A stretch of 64,000 nucleotides of DNA, taken from the NCBI GenBank assembly GCA_958450325.1, contig OY288241.1, positions 39,150,778 to 39,214,777 on the forward strand. Direction: 5' to 3'. This DNA comes from Agrostemma githago. Lineage: Eukaryota > Streptophyta > Magnoliopsida > Caryophyllales > Caryophyllaceae. Made by a program: the position numbers and the translations under genes. A model generated the notes under the pieces. It searched no databases and was not told the DNA's origin. It saw nothing but the letters and a program-made list of their open reading frames with translations. Of this stretch, positions 21,175 to 32,404 are shown piece after piece; the stretch's first letter is position 1; each line of letters begins with the position of its first letter.

Positions 21175-21972
21175 TAAGGCTCTTATGAGTCCTTCTCTAT
21201 ATATGAGTCCATAAGTCCTCATCTCATCCATTGGATGAGATGGATATGGATGGACAAGATGCATCCTAATATTTGTATTTAAAAAAAAAAAAAAAGGGAG
21301 ATTTAGTATCCTAAAATAACTCCCTTGATTTTAGGAAACAATAACTCTCATAATTATTTCATTCCTCATTCATTCATTCATTCACGTTATACGTTCAAAA
21401 CCTAAAAAAAACGCTCCCATCATCACGTTCATTCATTCATTCAATCAAATCTGTGCTCGAAATTCCATTACTATGAATTCAATGATCGCGACATCTTCAT
21501 CAACTATTGATAAGCAATTGATCGAGTAAAACAATGGTGAGTTTCGATATTGCTTTCATGTTTTGCGTTAATTTTTATTCATCATCTTGATTAATTTGCG
21601 TTCATATTTTTTGCGTCAATTTTCATGTTGATATTGCTTTCATGGTCGTTTCATTCATCATAGATTCATATCAATGGTTAATTGGTCTCTTTTTAGTATA
21701 GATTCCAGAGTTTTATGTTTGTTATTTAGGTTTTCGTAATCTCCACTGATATTATTGTTTTGTTGTCAATTGAAGCAGACACGGCGTTGAAGTAACATAC
21801 ATTCTAAGTTACAGTAACACGTAATTTTAATTAGAGTAACACACACTGAACGTTGAGAAAGGTTTTTGACGATGGTGTTAGAGTAACGTGTTGTACGAGT
21901 TAGAGTAACTCAACTTATGAGTTGAAGTAACACATTGGTTGCATCGACGCAACGTTGTTTAATTTTGTGCAG

Positions 21973-22462
21973 GTGGAATTGGCAAAGATGCGAATGCACA
22001 GGACAACACCGGAAAAGGTGAAATTTTATTTATTTGATTAATCATAGATTCATATCAATGGTTTTTGGATTTGATTAATCATTGATTAAGCAGACACGGC
22101 GTTAAAGTAACATACGTTCTAAAATACAGTAACACCTTATTTTAATTAGAGTGACAGACACTAAACATTAAAAAAGATTTTTGGAGCTGATGTTGAAGTA
22201 ACTTGCTTTACGAGTTAGAGTAACACAACTTATGAGTTAAAGTAACACATATGTCCCATGGGCGTAACGTTGTTGTTTTTTTGCAGGTAGCATTATTGGC
22301 AAAGAAGCAAATGCACAAGAATGGTGCAGAGATGTGGGTGAGGCGTTCACTCCGTACATGGGGCAAGTATTCGGGGAAATCGATGAGGCGGTGGAATTTA
22401 ATAAAATCTACGCGCTGGCTTGCGGATTCGAAGTTGTTTTTTTTGTGGGTTTACAAGAATAA
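21973..22462 (+). pseudogene. FAR1/FRS-like DNA-binding domain exons in P
   Basis: Exon 21973-22017 (acceptor TTGTGCAG, donor AAAAG/GTGAAA) and exon 22287-22462 (acceptor TTTTTTGCAG) join in frame. The product contains IGKDANAQ then IGKEANAQ, then PYMGQVFGEIDEAVEF and ALACGFEV. This fits the FAR1 pattern P-x-x-G-x-x-F-x-x-x-x-E-A-x-x-F-x-x-x-Y-A-x-x-x-G-F. It stops right after the first half of the domain (TAA 22460-22462), with no transposase catalytic core. A possible first exon with ATG lies near 21474. Likely a truncated transposase N-terminus; reading the gene without splicing gives a meaningless frame. Confidence 0.6.
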
Positions 22463-22539
22463 CTGACTTTTTACATATTTTTTTACACATAATGATGTAC
22501 AACGTTGCAGTTAACTCTATATTTATTTAATACATGCGT

Positions 22540-22930
22540 TTTTGGTTAGAGTAACATCTCAGATGTATTGTAGTAACATCATTCGTTCCTTAAAGTAACA
22601 AATATAATGCATAAAAGTAACTGAGGATATTAGCGTTGTTTATCATTCATTCTTAGATTAACCACAACCATTTCTTATAGTAACATGATTTGTTCGTTAA
22701 AGTAACAGTTACACTGCGTTAGAGTAACACATATTTTTTTTTCTAAAGTAACACAGTTCATGAATTAAAGTAACACATTGTATGAGTTAAAGTAACAGTT
22801 TTTGCAAGAGACTATTATACAACGTAACACATTGTATGAGTTAAAGTAACATAGTTCATGAATTGAAGTAACACATTGTATGAGTTAAAGTAACATAATT
22901 TACGGGTTATGACAGTAACATAGTAACATA
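22540..22930. repeat. AGTAACA array in P
   Basis: Units of about 20-22 bp with the core (A/T)AAAGTAACA, alternating with ATGAGTT or ATGAATT, for example around 22820-22905. A looser set lies at 21770-22255. Units diverge but the core and period persist. Confidence 0.75.
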
Positions 22931-23216
22931 CGTACAACGACAATAGAAAAATGATGATTTTTGGGGGAAGATGAAAAAACTTAATTTTAAAGAAACTTGT
23001 TGTGTGAGAGAAATAAGCAGTTAAAAGATTGATAGGAGAGAGAAGATTTACATTGAGATAATTAAGGAACAAAGAGAAATGATATATTTACCAAGATTTG
23101 TTAGTTATTTCCTTATTTCACCTCAAGCAATCACAACCATCCATCTTCCACTTGATCAATGGTCCAAGATTGGACCCATGGACTCAATGTATATAGAAGG
23201 ACTCAGTTGATCCTTC

Positions 23217-23258
<42 letters not shown>

Positions 23259-23654
23259 GTGGGATTTGGTGTAAACACCAATTTTGGTGTAAACACCCTA
23301 ACAATCTGGACCGTTGATCTTAATCTTGATCAACGGTTGAGATTAATCATCAAAAGATAACAAAACCCCAAAAAAAAACCTCACAACACACCTCTCTTTC
23401 TCTCTCTTCTATCTAGGGTTACTATCAAATTTTCTCCCAAAAACCCCCCAAATTTCCTCCCCAAAACCCCCAAATTTCCTATCATCCTAATCTCGAAAAT
23501 TTGATCAATTGTATACGAAATTCGTTCAATTCGTATACAATTCGTTCAATTCATAAACAATTAGTTCAATTCAATTCAATTTTCAGAAATTCAATTCAAT
23601 TTTCAGAAATTCAATTCAATTCGTTCAATTTTCAGAAATTCGTTTTTGATGAGC

Positions 23655-23890
23655 ATGAATTCCACCGAGCATGAACCTTTTGTTGATGAACATGAAGGTA
23701 ATGTCGTTATAATTCAATACCTATTCATTTTTGAATAGGTATTCGTTTTTTAAGTAAATTTATCCGGTTTTTGAGCATGGATTCGTTTTTAACTATTGGT
23801 TTTTGATTTCCTCCAGAATTCTTTATGATGAATATTGATTTCAACACTGAAAACATGAATCAACTTGAAGATAATCTCAGAATTTTATAG
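23655..23890 (+). pseudogene. Q: N-terminal exons of a transposase-like gene
   Basis: ATG at 23655 opens MNSTEHEPFVDEHE with donor GAAG/GTAATG (23697/23698). A second exon starts after CTCCAG at 23817 in the same frame and ends at TAG 23888-23890. Acidic short N-terminal exons like this precede FAR1 domains in FRS-like MULE proteins, but the stretch is too short for a firm call. Confidence 0.35.
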
Positions 23891-24061
23891 AGTACATGAA
23901 TATATATGTTAGAATAGTTGAAAATATGTGTTCGAGTAATTGGAGTACTTGAGTATATGTGTTGGAATAATTGAATATATGTGTTGGAATAGTTGAATAT
24001 ATGTGTTGGAGTAACTGAGTATATATGTTGGAGTAACTGAGTATATGTGTTGGAGTAACTG

Positions 24062-27055
24062 TGTAACACCCCTAATTTTTATAAATTAAATTTGTATCCA
24101 TATTTTTATTGGTTTGCGATTTAACTTGTAATCCTTCATTTTAAATCTTATCGGATTTACTTTGACTTCGTCTTAAACTTCTGAAATCTTTATTTTAGCT
24201 CGAATTTCTATTTTCAACTCGAAACTCGTTAAAACGTTTTATTATTTCTTCGAGAAATTATTTTATTAAACTTTCATTGAAAAATATCATTTTGCTTTCG
24301 ATAAATCAATTTAATTCATTTTCGTTGAAAACTATTTATTCGTCGAGAAACTCAATTTCCTTACAAACAATTATTTAAACTCGAGATTGACCCATTTGAT
24401 TTTCGAGTCAACTAATTATTTTTATCAACTTCGAACCTGACCCAAATATTTAATGTTACGACAAAATAATATTTTAGCCCATCTCGAAGTTTGGGTCTAA
24501 TTCTTTTCTTATGCGATTTTAACCCAATTTATTTGTGAGCCAGTTATTTATTTTTACTAATGATTTCGATCAAATCGTAAATTATTTTCCAACCCAAATC
24601 GAGTCTGTTACCTCGTCTTACTAGATGAGTCACTAAAATATATTTTATAAGTTTAAGCACCTGTTTTTATTTATCCTAATTCTTGTCAACTGCCTCTATC
24701 TCTAGCGGTTGTTATTGTTACATTATCACTTATATTATTTTATGATTTACACTACTTAGCTAACCTCCTATTCCTACTCTCCTACTCCTACTCCAATTTT
24801 TGCTTCGTAAGATTAGCTTAGAAGTGAGATTAGCTTAGAAGTGAGTTTGTATGCAAACTCTCAACTTCCCATCTTATTTGTTTGCTTGTGCTTCATAAAG
24901 GAAGCATATGAACGCTCTTCTTCCTCTTTTTTTTTATTATCCGTGTACCATCTCTAATCTACCTCACAAAATCATCCTCTATTCTTGCTCGTTCTTGCTT
25001 TTAATTCATCATCTTCCGTTCTAAACTCAGGGTAATTTAATTACTCTTAATCCGCGTCATTCTTAGTTTTTTTAGAGTAACTTTTATATGGTCGTAACAC
25101 CATATATGTATACCGTTTTGTAGGCTATTTTGAGGATCCCGAGGCAGACGAGTATATTGTCGATTCGAATCTCGATGAAGGTAACACATGATGGCATGAC
25201 TCGGTATTGCAGGATATATATGTTGTAGTTGCTTGTAGTATCGTTTTAAATCGAATTTTATAAATATGTTTACTATATTATTAAGATTATATGTTTCAAT
25301 CTTCTAAAAATTATTATAGGGCCGAGACTAAAACATATGAATAAGAAAATTAATTTCTTAATTTTTCGTGATTTTTGATATGAATTACCAAATTGGAAGT
25401 TTTATTGTTTTTAACATAATTACAGCATGTTTCAGAATCGATTAGTGTTTTTGTACGATTTATTACTCATATTTACAGATCTTATTTACAAAATGTTTGA
25501 AAAGAGACTAATATTTATTTTAAGTCTATTATACGTCTATTAAATTTCATAAATTATTTCCAAGTGGTTTCGTCACAACAAATCGTTTATGAAACTGTGA
25601 CAGATTAATTCGCGAATCTGTCAGTTGTTGTAAAACCTAATTTAAAACCTATGATAAACTTTGAATTTAATTTTGATAATTTACTTACATTAACTTTAAA
25701 GAGTCTAGTTAATGTTTCTAATTGGATTTGTTTTGAAATAAAATTTTAAACATATTTTATTAAAGAAATACTATCGGGTGTCGGATTCTGACAGTTTATC
25801 AAACTACGAATAAACAGTCCTGTTAAGTTAGGAATTTCGATTTTCTCCAGAAACAAAAGTTGTATTTAAGCTTTTAAAGTTTTCAACCTCACTGATTTTA
25901 TATTGTTTTGATTTTTAATAATTTATTTATGAATTTTATAGTAAGACAGGGCAAATCTGAAAAATCTGTAAATTTGTAATTTATTACTTTTAATTACTTA
26001 AACTCCAACCTTTTGAGAAATAATTATGATTTTTACTTTCCTTGACTTTTAATCATTAATTATGCATTTACCTAATAAATATAATGTTTATGTCTCAAGG
26101 CCTAATATTAAATATTTTATATAACTCATATGTTAAACGATTTCTAATTATAATAATACCTATTTTGGAAAGTTACTATTTGAAGAAAGTTTCTATCTTT
26201 GGAAAGTTACTATTTTGGGAATATTTAAGATATTTTCGGATGAAATATTTATTGGTTTGAATATGGAATAATGTTGGAAATGAGAATGTACAGTATATAA
26301 GTCTAGGATATGTTGGTTGTTACCATCAGCTATATGGTCAGTGTATTTGCGTCAGGGATACATTAATTGTCGAACTGGGTATCGTTTATGCTCAGGAGTC
26401 ATGCGCATGTACTTAGGCTAGGACCTCGCTGAACGCAATCCTATTATAGTTTGAGTTGTCTGGTGAGAGGGCTTAGGAGTCGCTTCGTGGGCACTGAGTT
26501 CCTTAACCAGTGAGGCTTAGGGGTCTCTTCGTGGGCACTAAGTTACACTTCGGTGTTGTTTTGACATATCTCTAGTAGTAAAAGCTGTACTTATCATCGG
26601 TTTTATATTCCATTATTCGTTTTGACGCCGTCAGGCTGCTGAATTGTTTTCTGGTTTTGAATCTATTTTGATATATATATATATAATGTTTTGAGTTTAA
26701 TCTATTTTCTTATATTATGCTTCTATTGCCTATATATTATGTAATATGGCTGGGAGAACTGCCTGAGTTGCTCCCCACTGAATTGTGGCTGTTATGTTTA
26801 TAACATGACAGGTATTCTGTGTTCTGGGGTTTGGTGTGCGCTAGCGAGTGACATGGATCCTACTCTGTTTTAATTATGTTTTTTTATGGATTGTTAAACC
26901 CATTTGAAGGATTTTTATTTTTAGCCCTTTTGTAAAAAGTGGCCTTTGTATTGACTGGCCGTTCTTTTTGTAATATATAGAATATCAGTGTGTATTAATC
27001 CCAAATCTATAGTGTTTCCGCCACTGTATTGCGTTAGAATTTATAGGGGATTACA
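24062..27055 (+). mobile_element. X0: solo LTR (2994 bp) inside the repeat array of Q
   Basis: TGTAACACCCC...GGGGATTACA with 5-bp TSD AACTG (24057-24061, 27056-27060). No primer site or internal region follows. It shares long blocks with X1 and X2, including a TGGCTGTTATGTTTATAACA stretch and GATCCTACTCT. Termini and size suit a Ty3/gypsy LTR, perhaps chromovirus-like; the family is not provable without an internal copy. Confidence 0.85.
25124..25180 (+). other. X-family conserved 57-nt exon-like block
   Basis: Bounded by TTTTGTAG and AAG/GTAACA. X1 has a block of the same 57-nt length at 34366-34422 with identical flanks (CGTAG, AAG/GTAACA). An upstream donor-like AG/GGTAATTTAATTACTC is also common to both. 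X0 reads with acidic residues (DEYIVDSNLDE); X1 has a stop in that frame. Confidence 0.4.
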
Positions 27056-27060
27056 AACTG

Positions 27061-27760
27061 TGTATATGTGTTGGAGTAACTGAGTATATGTGTTGGAGTA
27101 ACTGAGTATATGTGTTGGAGTAACTGAGTATGTGTGTTGGATTGGAGTAACTGAGTATGTGTGTTGGAGTAACTGAGTATGTGTGTTGGAGTAACTGTGT
27201 ATGTGTGTTAGAGTAACTGGGTATGTGTGTTGGAGTAACTGAGTATGTGTGTTGGAGTAACTGTGTATGTGTGTTGGAGTAACTGTGTATGTGTGTTGGA
27301 GTAACTGAGTATATGTGTTGGAGTAACTGTGTATATGTGTTGGAGTAACTGTGTATATGTGTTGGAGTAACTGAGTATGTGTGTTGGAGTAACTGTGTAT
27401 GTGTGTTGGAGTAACTGAGTATGTGTGTTGGAGTAACTGTGTATATGTGTTGGAGTAACTGAGTATATATGTGTTGGAGTAATTTAGTATATTTGTTGGA
27501 GTAACTGAGTATATGTGTTGGAGTAACTGAGTATATATGTGTTGGAGTAACTGAGTATATATGTTGGAGTAATTTAGTATATGTGTTGGAGTAACTGGGT
27601 ATATATGTTGGAGTAATTTAGTATATGTGTTGGAGTAACTGAGTATATATGTGTTGGAGTAACTGAGTATATATGTTGGAGTAATTTAGTATATGTGTTG
27701 GAGTAACTGAGTAATTTAGTAACTGAATATATATGTTGGAGTCACTAAATATTAGAGTAG
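27061..27760. repeat. 22-bp tandem array in Q
   Basis: About 31 copies of a 22-bp unit with the core GTGTTGGAGTAACT, units differing mainly in TATATG/TATGTG and CTGAG/CTGTG. The first copies lie at about 23900-24061 before X0. Period 22 is not a multiple of three, so this is not protein coding. More scattered GGAGTAACT motifs continue to 28330. Confidence 0.9.
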
Positions 27761-27788
27761 TTGATTAATAAATATGATATATATGCAG

Positions 27789-27897
27789 GACCCACTCGGA
27801 AATCTTTACGACTGAGTCAAAAGGATGGGACAATATGACGTTGAAGACATTCATACAAGTATACAACTCAGATGATGAAAGCATACGATGTTTATAA
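27789..27897 (+). pseudogene. Q: C-terminal remnant of a transposase-like gene
   Basis: After an acceptor-like ATATGCAG an open stretch from 27790 to TAA 27895-27897 contains ESKGWDNMTLKTFIQVYNSD. FAR1-type transposases have a comparable MTLKxFxxxY segment downstream of the catalytic domain. Short and tentative. Confidence 0.3.
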
Positions 27898-28441
27898 TAT
27901 GATAGTTAATAATAGTTGGATTACTTTGTGTTATATCTTGGAATACTTGGTATTATAGTTTGGAATGTTTGCATTGGTACCTTATGTCTTGGTGTAAACT
28001 GTTAGAGTAACTCAGATCAAATGTTGGAGTAACTCTTATCCAATATAAGAATAACCAATAATACGCATTGAAGTAACAACAACATTAGAGTAAAGAGTAT
28101 AATTGAAGAACAAGAATTGATTGATTCAATTAATAATGATTAAATTTTGGAGTAATTATTGTCCAATATAAGTATAACTGATTATATGCATTGGAATATA
28201 ACAACAATATTAGAGTAATTGAAAAGAAAGAATTGATTGATTCAATAAATAATTAGTAAATGTTGGAATAACTGCTGTCCAAAATAAGAATAACTGATTA
28301 TAAACATTGGAATAACAACATTAAAGTAATTGAAGATGAAAATGACCCAGTTCAAAATATTTTGGCCCGACCCGACCTAGTTGACCCGTTTGCCAGGTCT
28401 AGACCGAACCAGACACAACTCGATGTCTTAGCCAAACTTAC
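27898..28441. other. Q interior between remnant exon and captured gene
   Basis: AT-rich sequence with scattered AGTAACT-type motifs to about 28335, followed by captured intron sequence after the donor GCC/GTAAGT at 28442/28441 (minus strand). No open frame of interest. Confidence 0.45.
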
Positions 28442-28942
28442 GGCATTGTTCAAAGCAGTGATGGCAAGCCTCGACCTCGTCATCAGAAGAGAAACACACG
28501 AAACCAAATCCACTAGACTTAGACATCCCGGGTGTCCGTTGCACCTTAGCACTAAGAACTGTCCCCTTGTCGGATAAAAGCTCCTTCAACATCTCCGTTG
28601 TCACCGTCTTTGCAAGATTTCCAACGTAAACTTTATGTGGACTGTCGACAAACTGCGTTTCCTCTCCTGGTGGAAGCGATACACTGAATCCTGCTCCTCC
28701 TAACGGTTTCTCCGTAATGTTCACCTTGATCTTCCTTCCGCCAATTTCCTGCACGTTTTTTAGGATACAAAACTCGGTTTCATGTGACTGTTTCATACCA
28801 GATTAGTTTTTTTGTTAGAAAGACAGGATGAAATGCTTACTGTGTCGTTCAATTTCTCGACGACTGCATTTGCGTCCTCAACCGTCTTCATTGTAGCAAA
28901 GGCAAACCTTCTACTTCGACCAGAGTATTTATCATACATCAC
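28442..28942 (-). pseudogene. Captured fragment of a plastid RNA-binding protein gene (PSRP-2-like RRM)
   Basis: Two exons with intact splice sites: 28942-28841 (after CGTCCAG; donor ACACA/GTAAGC) encodes VMYDKYSGRSRRFAFATMK, the end of a first RRM. 28748-28442 (after CGTGCAG; donor GCC/GTAAGT) encodes the interdomain IKVNITEKP and a second RRM with RNP motifs KVYVGNLAKTVTTEMLKEL and SSGFGFVCFSSDDEVEA. Order and wording match chloroplast ribosomal protein PSRP-2/cp-type RNA-binding proteins. A one-base insertion near 28468 shifts the frame right after EVEA, and the last exon is missing. Retained introns mean capture was at DNA level, not from mRNA. Confidence 0.75.
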
Positions 28943-29019
28943 CTGGACGAAAACACGGAAGAAAACTAAGCATACTAATTAAGGCACCTCAGGCATTTTG
29001 GTTAGAGTCTTGTTGAAAC

Positions 29020-29190
29020 TTCAGTATAAGCACACCAAAAGCACATTATCTATATCTATAAGCTATACTTCGTGTATATTATCAGTAAAACGGGAATGAC
29101 AGTATCCCCGAATGCATCACCAAGATCATCATGATAGACTTCAGTCAAAGTCCTTGAATTCCCAACATAAACCCTATATTTAATCTCTTT
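29020..29190 (-). pseudogene. Possible first-RRM start, degraded
   Basis: After an acceptor-like AATATAG an open stretch reads RVYVGNSRTLTEVYHDDLGD, which resembles an RNP2 (VYVGN) segment in the right position upstream of 28942. The remainder does not follow the RRM pattern, so this is a weak call. Confidence 0.3.
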
Positions 29191-29596
29191 GATCAGCACA
29201 ACTAACTCAAGCTAATAGTACAGCCAAAATCAGCAATCGAACACCGGAAATATTAACAATTGAAACAATTAAACCCTAACAAAATCGATAGAAATCATTA
29301 ATCCAAACAAAATGCACATAAAAATTGCTAACAATTGAAAAACTTAATCGAACATTGAAATTTCATATACTGATAACTACATTAGCTCAAAAAACTGCTA
29401 AAGATTGTGAAATTACTGGCATCCGCTGCCATCGGAACCGAACAAAACGATGTCGTATGCGAATTCGTAGATCACAAATCACCGGAAAAACTAACTCCAT
29501 TGACTGCGCAATCTCATCCTGCAATCAAATTTGCGACAATAAAAATCGATAAAATCAACAAATTAGCAAAACAATACAGTAGACGAAAGAGATGAG

Positions 29597-29743
29597 TTAG
29601 TTACAAGAGGAAACGAAGTGACGGAAGTTTCGAGATTGAGGGAACGAGGGAGAAGGATGGGGATCTTGAGCGATGAAGTGTATGACGGCGGTGCGTGGAT
29701 TAAGAGCCCTAATTGTTCGGCGAGTTACGGCGGCGAGTTGCAT
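29597..29743 (-). other. Short exon-like ORF upstream of the captured RRM gene
   Basis: ATG at 29743 opens 48 codons starting MQLAAVTRRTIRALNPRTAV, Arg/Ser-rich with few acidic residues, as in organellar presequences, and ending ...NFRHFVSSCN. It does not look like the known plastid transit peptide of PSRP-2-type proteins, so it may come from a second gene. Expression is unproven. Confidence 0.35.
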
Positions 29744-30477
29744 GATTTGGGGATTTTTACAGCGTAGGTGCCGAGTAGTGAAATGAGGAGAGAGAAAGAG
29801 AGGAAATTGAAATGAAACGCTAAGTGAGGAATAAGGAGGGTTTTGTTTGATTGTGAGATTTAATCTGAGTCGTTGATCAAAATTAAGATCAACGGTCCAG
29901 ATTATTAGGATATTTACACCAAATTGGTGTGTTTACACCAGATCCTATTTCTATATATATATATATAGGGGTTCACATAAAGACACTCCTCCCTATAAGT
30001 ACATAAGTTCTATTGTTGGCCATTGGATGAAGGATGATGTATGGTTGAGATTTGATCTAAAAACACAAATTTCCATCCTAATTCACACTCCCCATGTGCA
30101 ATTACTAATCTTTTCTCTCTCCTTCCCCCACACTAATTAACTCCTAATTACTCTTCTACCAATAACCAATAACTCCTACACACTAATTAACTTTTTTACC
30201 AATAATAATTTTTTCTCTTCTTCCATACAATCATATTTTTAAAAAAAAATCAGAATTCTTTAATTTCTCTAATTTTCTCTCTTCTTGTTTTGTTTTCGTT
30301 TTATCATCTTCATCACCGTCCATTTTGTTTCTTACTAGGAGTATTTTTTTTTGCATGATTTCAAGTGCATACAGTATAACTTCGAATAAACGTAGTAAAT
30401 AATTCTATTTATCTCCTTATTTGTTATTTTTAATATGTAATTTATTGTATTTTTCGTTATTGCTGTAGTATACTTTT

Positions 30478-30900
30478 ATTGATTTGAAGTTACAAAATAT
30501 ATGAACTGAAGTTACAAAACATATGAACTGAAGTTACAAAATATGTGAAGTTACAAATTTTTATTAAACTTATGTTGTTGTGGAAATGAAGTTACAAATT
30601 TATCAGTTAAAGTGCTATTATAAGGTAATTGAAGTTGCATATTGACCAATTAAAGTGAAGCTACAAACTGAAACAATTGAAGTGAAAGATCAATACAGTT
30701 GAAGTTCCTCTACATACACTTAGAGTTACGGATACTAAAGTTTCAGAACAATTGAGTTGAAGTTATAAAACAAATGTATTGAAGTTTCAATACATACACT
30801 TGAATGTTTACACCAGTACGAAAACAAATATTTATTAAAGTTATGTTGTTATAGAGATGAAGTTACAAATTTAGCAGCTAAAGTTAAACTATTGTTTCTC
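30478..30900. repeat. GAAGTTACA array in R
   Basis: Units with the core TGAAGTTACAAA spaced about 20-22 bp apart (clearest at 30485-30560), decaying to irregular spacing by 30900. The core resembles the AGTAACA units of P and the GGAGTAACT units of Q, allowing for GTAAC/GTTAC. Confidence 0.7.
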
Positions 30901-31013
30901 CACCATTACTATCTCTAAGTCAATTATAATCTACTCTCGTTCCAATTAAATATTGTTGAAATTACATTTGTTGTCAGCTGAAGTTTCATATATATTGACC
31001 AATCAAAGTGACG

Positions 31014-31145
31014 TTAAGCTTCATTGAGCTTCGAAATCAGCTTCACAAGTCTTCGTCCCCTACGTTTTACAAGGACATTACCGACATCTTCCTTCGCCAC
31101 CGCCTCATTTTCCACAACTCCAACAATTTGACCCTTGGACGACAT
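31014..31145 (-). pseudogene. R: 43-codon remnant with basic VKRRGRR tail
   Basis: ATG at 31145 to TAA at 31016-31014; residues about 25-43 read VLVKRRGRRLVKLISKLNEA. FAR1/FRS proteins end in comparable KRxGRPxxxRLKS segments, so this may be the end of the lost transposase of R. Too short to be sure. Confidence 0.3.
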
Positions 31146-32404
31146 CTCGGCTAACACATATGCAATGAAGAACAAAAAAACACAATATCACATAAACATC
31201 ATGAAAAAAACGCATAAAACGCATGTAGTCCGTACAAGATTATAAACATCTTAATAATATAAGATGTACGACATTAACTAAATCCATCTTAACAATGCAT
31301 CATAAAACGCATGTATTAACTATAAACATCTTAATAAATGGACTTGTACACTTTAATTATAAAGAACGCACAAAACGAAATTGTTTTAACCCTAAATCTG
31401 TGTTCTATGTTTAACTCTAAACCATATAATTTCACAGTATTGAAACTTATGAATACTATTTTACAATCCGATTGTAAATTATGAATATGAATATACATAT
31501 TATACAATTCGTTTTAACTTATGAATATACATATTATTATACATACATATTTATACAATCTATTTCAATCCGATTTGATTATCATGCAATCTATTTAATA
31601 TACAGAAGCAAACCATACAAAAAATTCTCTTTACAAACCATACAAAAAGTTCTAAAAATATGGAATATTTAGCAACTTTACAGAACATGAACTCCACAAA
31701 AAAAAAATTGACAGGCAGATGTTCAACAAGACAAATAATACAATATTGAGATAAAATAGTTTTGATGAAATAATCAATCCCCCAAATTATTATATAAACC
31801 TAATAATCCCTAATTCATTTTTAATATAATTCATGCAATAATTAGCTATACAAACCATTCATTTTTAATATAATCGACCTAAAATCATCCGTTTTAACAC
31901 TAATTATTATAATCCCCCAATTTATTATACAAACCTAATAATCAATCCAAAATCATCCGTTTTAACACTAATTATTATAATCCCAATTTACAGTACGGTA
32001 GAGATTATTATGCAATCATTATTCAAAATAAAAAAGTTACCTGCACGACGAAGGGATTTTGGAGATTGATGATGAAGAGATAATTTTGGAATAGTTGAAT
32101 TTTTTTTGTTCTTCAATAGAGGGAAGAAGACGGTGGATGAATGATAGAGAATGAAGAAAGGGAATAGTGATGGGAAAGATGAGAATAATGAGGAGTGAGA
32201 GTCAGAATGAAATGTATTGAAATGAATAGAGTGGAAAAAAAGAGGTTACTTGGAATACGTAAACCTCATTAATCTCTATTTGAATAATAATTAAACATCA
32301 TCAAATCTAAACCATCCATTTCATTTTGATCTAAAGGATGGGAATGACACTTATGAACTTATATATTGAAATGAGACTTATATGATCCTATCTCTCTCTC
32401 TCTC

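Larger units (their letters stand above)
21171..23220 (+). mobile_element. P: non-autonomous Mutator-like element
   Basis: About 2.05 kb with long imperfect terminal inverted repeats: left AGAGTAAGGCTCTTATGAGTCC, right (inverted) AGAGGAAGGATCAACTGAGTCC, with similarity continuing about 80 bp inward. Both sides are TA tract, so a TATATATAT 9-bp TSD is possible but not provable. It carries a FAR1-type exon pair and many AGTAACA-type units. FAR1-related domains are characteristic of MULE transposases, which supports the superfamily call. Confidence 0.65.
23258..29950. mobile_element. Q: large Mutator-like element with captured host gene pieces
   Basis: Terminal inverted repeats of about 85-90 bp: left GGTGGGATTTGGTGTAAACA, right (inverted) AAATAGGATCTGGTGTAAACA, both continuing into ATCTGGACCGTTGATCTTAA. 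TA tracts flank both sides. Contents from left: short FAR1-type gene remnants (23655-23890), a 22-bp array split by solo LTR X0, another remnant (27789-27897), and on the minus strand exons of an RRM protein (28942-28442) and an unrelated first exon (29743-29597). This is a Pack-MULE-like composition. Confidence 0.7.
29967..32391 (-). mobile_element. R: non-autonomous Mutator-like element
   Basis: About 2.4 kb; left end GGGGTTCACATAAAGACAC, right end inverted TAGGATCATATAAGTCTC, with similarity extending inward to AAGTTCATAAG and the GGATGG blocks. TA/TC microsatellite on both sides. It contains a GAAGTTACA array and on the minus strand a 5'-leader-like exon with donor GTGCAG/GTAACT near 32043 plus a terminal exon (31145-31014). 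Same superfamily as P and Q by its ends and its TA-tract target. Confidence 0.6.

Noticed and set aside
23860..24069. 69-codon minus-strand ORF through the Q array
   Set aside because: It is a translation of 22-bp repeats; the period is not a multiple of three and the ORF crosses the X0 insertion site.
27061..27760. CRISPR-like array
   Set aside because: Units are contiguous tandem repeats without unique spacers, in a plant transposon.
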